DNA from: Rhodospirillales bacterium
Lineage (GTDB): Bacteria > Pseudomonadota > Alphaproteobacteria > Rhodospirillales > JASLLV01
Length of the DNA: 6,455 nt
Direction: 5' to 3'
Assembly: GCA_030754475.1 (NCBI GenBank)
Contig: JASMAE010000028.1
Span: 1 to 6,455, forward strand
In this document: in pieces, positions 6,179 through 6,455 of the stretch
How the letters are laid out: every line of letters starts with the position of its first letter
Position numbering within the stretch: the stretch's first letter is position 1
Notes under the pieces: generated by a model
Told to the model about the DNA's origin: nothing
The model's input: only the letters and a program-made list of their open reading frames with translations
Databases searched by the model: none
Made by a program: the position numbers and the translations under genes

Positions 6179-6455
6179 GCGGCGGCCTTTGCGAAAAGCG
6201 CCTCTCGAACACGCCCTCGGCGATTCGGTTCTTCATCATCTCGATCGAGCCTCCGGCGATCATCCAGCCGCGGGTCCGGCGCAGGCAGTATTCGGCGAGA
6301 CTCGGCTCGCTGAACCCGAGGCCGCCCAGCACCTGAACCGCCTCGTTGGCGGCGGCGAAGCCGGCGCGGTTGCACGCGAGTTTGGCGAGCGCGGTGTCGT
6401 GGGCAGACGGTAGGCCCTTATCGGCGTTGACGGCGGCACGGTACAAAAGCAGGCG
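6159..6455 (-). CDS. Acyl-CoA dehydrogenase, C-terminal part (cut by the window edge)
   Basis: The last 98 residues of an acyl-CoA dehydrogenase; the gene begins beyond the right edge. The frame is open from base 6455 to TGA 6161-6159, and the internal TTG at 6446 is not a start. Visible are the C-terminal helical-bundle features of the family: RLLLYRAAVNADKG, ALAKLACNRAGFAAANEAVQVLGGLGF, then LAEYCLRRTRGWMIAGGSIEMMKNRIAE. The RxxRGWMIAGGSIEMMKN segment is the conserved flavin- and substrate-contacting end. These FAD enzymes introduce an alpha,beta double bond into an acyl-CoA and pass electrons to ETF. At the position where medium-chain enzymes carry the catalytic Glu (EGT), this protein has Gly-Gly-Ser, so the base must lie in the missing part, as in isovaleryl-CoA-type enzymes, or be absent. 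The gene's end overlaps the start of the acyl-CoA synthetase gene by 20 bases. Substrate unknown. Confidence 0.9.
   Translation of the reverse strand, partial: RLLLYRAAVNADKGLPSAHDTALAKLACNRAGFAAANEAVQVLGGLGFSEPSLAEYCLRRTRGWMIAGGSIEMMKNRIAEGVFERRFSQRPPRATDAD

Noticed and set aside
4793..6313. A 506-codon plus-strand open frame opposite the acyl-CoA synthetase
   Set aside because: Its translation is dominated by Arg, Gly, Asp and Ala with no domain. The opposite strand encodes a complete, well-conserved enzyme across the same bases, so this is a shadow frame.

Overview
The window is high-GC bacterial chromosomal DNA. It is densely packed, with short intergenic gaps, GTG and probably TTG starts, and G+C-rich third codon positions that open long spurious frames on both strands. 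The gene families (an NDP-forming acyl-CoA synthetase, an acyl-CoA dehydrogenase, MmgE/PrpD, an EamA permease, DUF1330, and a membrane-anchored retropepsin-like protease) are the usual repertoire of metabolically versatile soil or aquatic Proteobacteria. An alphaproteobacterium (Rhodospirillales-like) is my best guess. That placement is inferred from gene content only and is not demonstrated.

Layout. Bases 18-1452 hold three plus-strand genes: a small membrane protein with three predicted transmembrane segments and a C-terminal DTGAS aspartic-protease domain, then two tandem paralogous DUF1330 proteins of 95 aa each. Facing them is a minus-strand drug/metabolite-transporter (EamA) permease ending at 1488. 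A divergent intergenic region of about 270 bp (2400-2669) carries a good sigma70-like promoter candidate for a plus-strand MmgE/PrpD-family protein (2670-4052). The stop codon of that gene overlaps the stop codon of a convergent minus-strand gene, a 709-aa fused acyl-CoA synthetase (NDP-forming; 4049-6178). Its start lies inside the 3' end of an acyl-CoA dehydrogenase gene that runs off the right edge (6159-6455). The dehydrogenase and the synthetase are therefore almost certainly one minus-strand operon.

How the genes may work together. The right part looks like organic-acid or acyl-CoA catabolism. The synthetase would interconvert an acid and its CoA thioester with NDP/NTP, the dehydrogenase would desaturate an acyl-CoA, and the neighbouring MmgE/PrpD protein belongs to a family of carboxylate dehydratases and decarboxylases. 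The actual substrate cannot be read from the sequence. No RNA gene, mobile element, CRISPR array or phage gene was seen. I found no convincing undescribed system. The most useful leads are the tandem DUF1330 pair, the three-TM retropepsin, the active-site pattern of the MmgE/PrpD protein and the overlapping gene ends.
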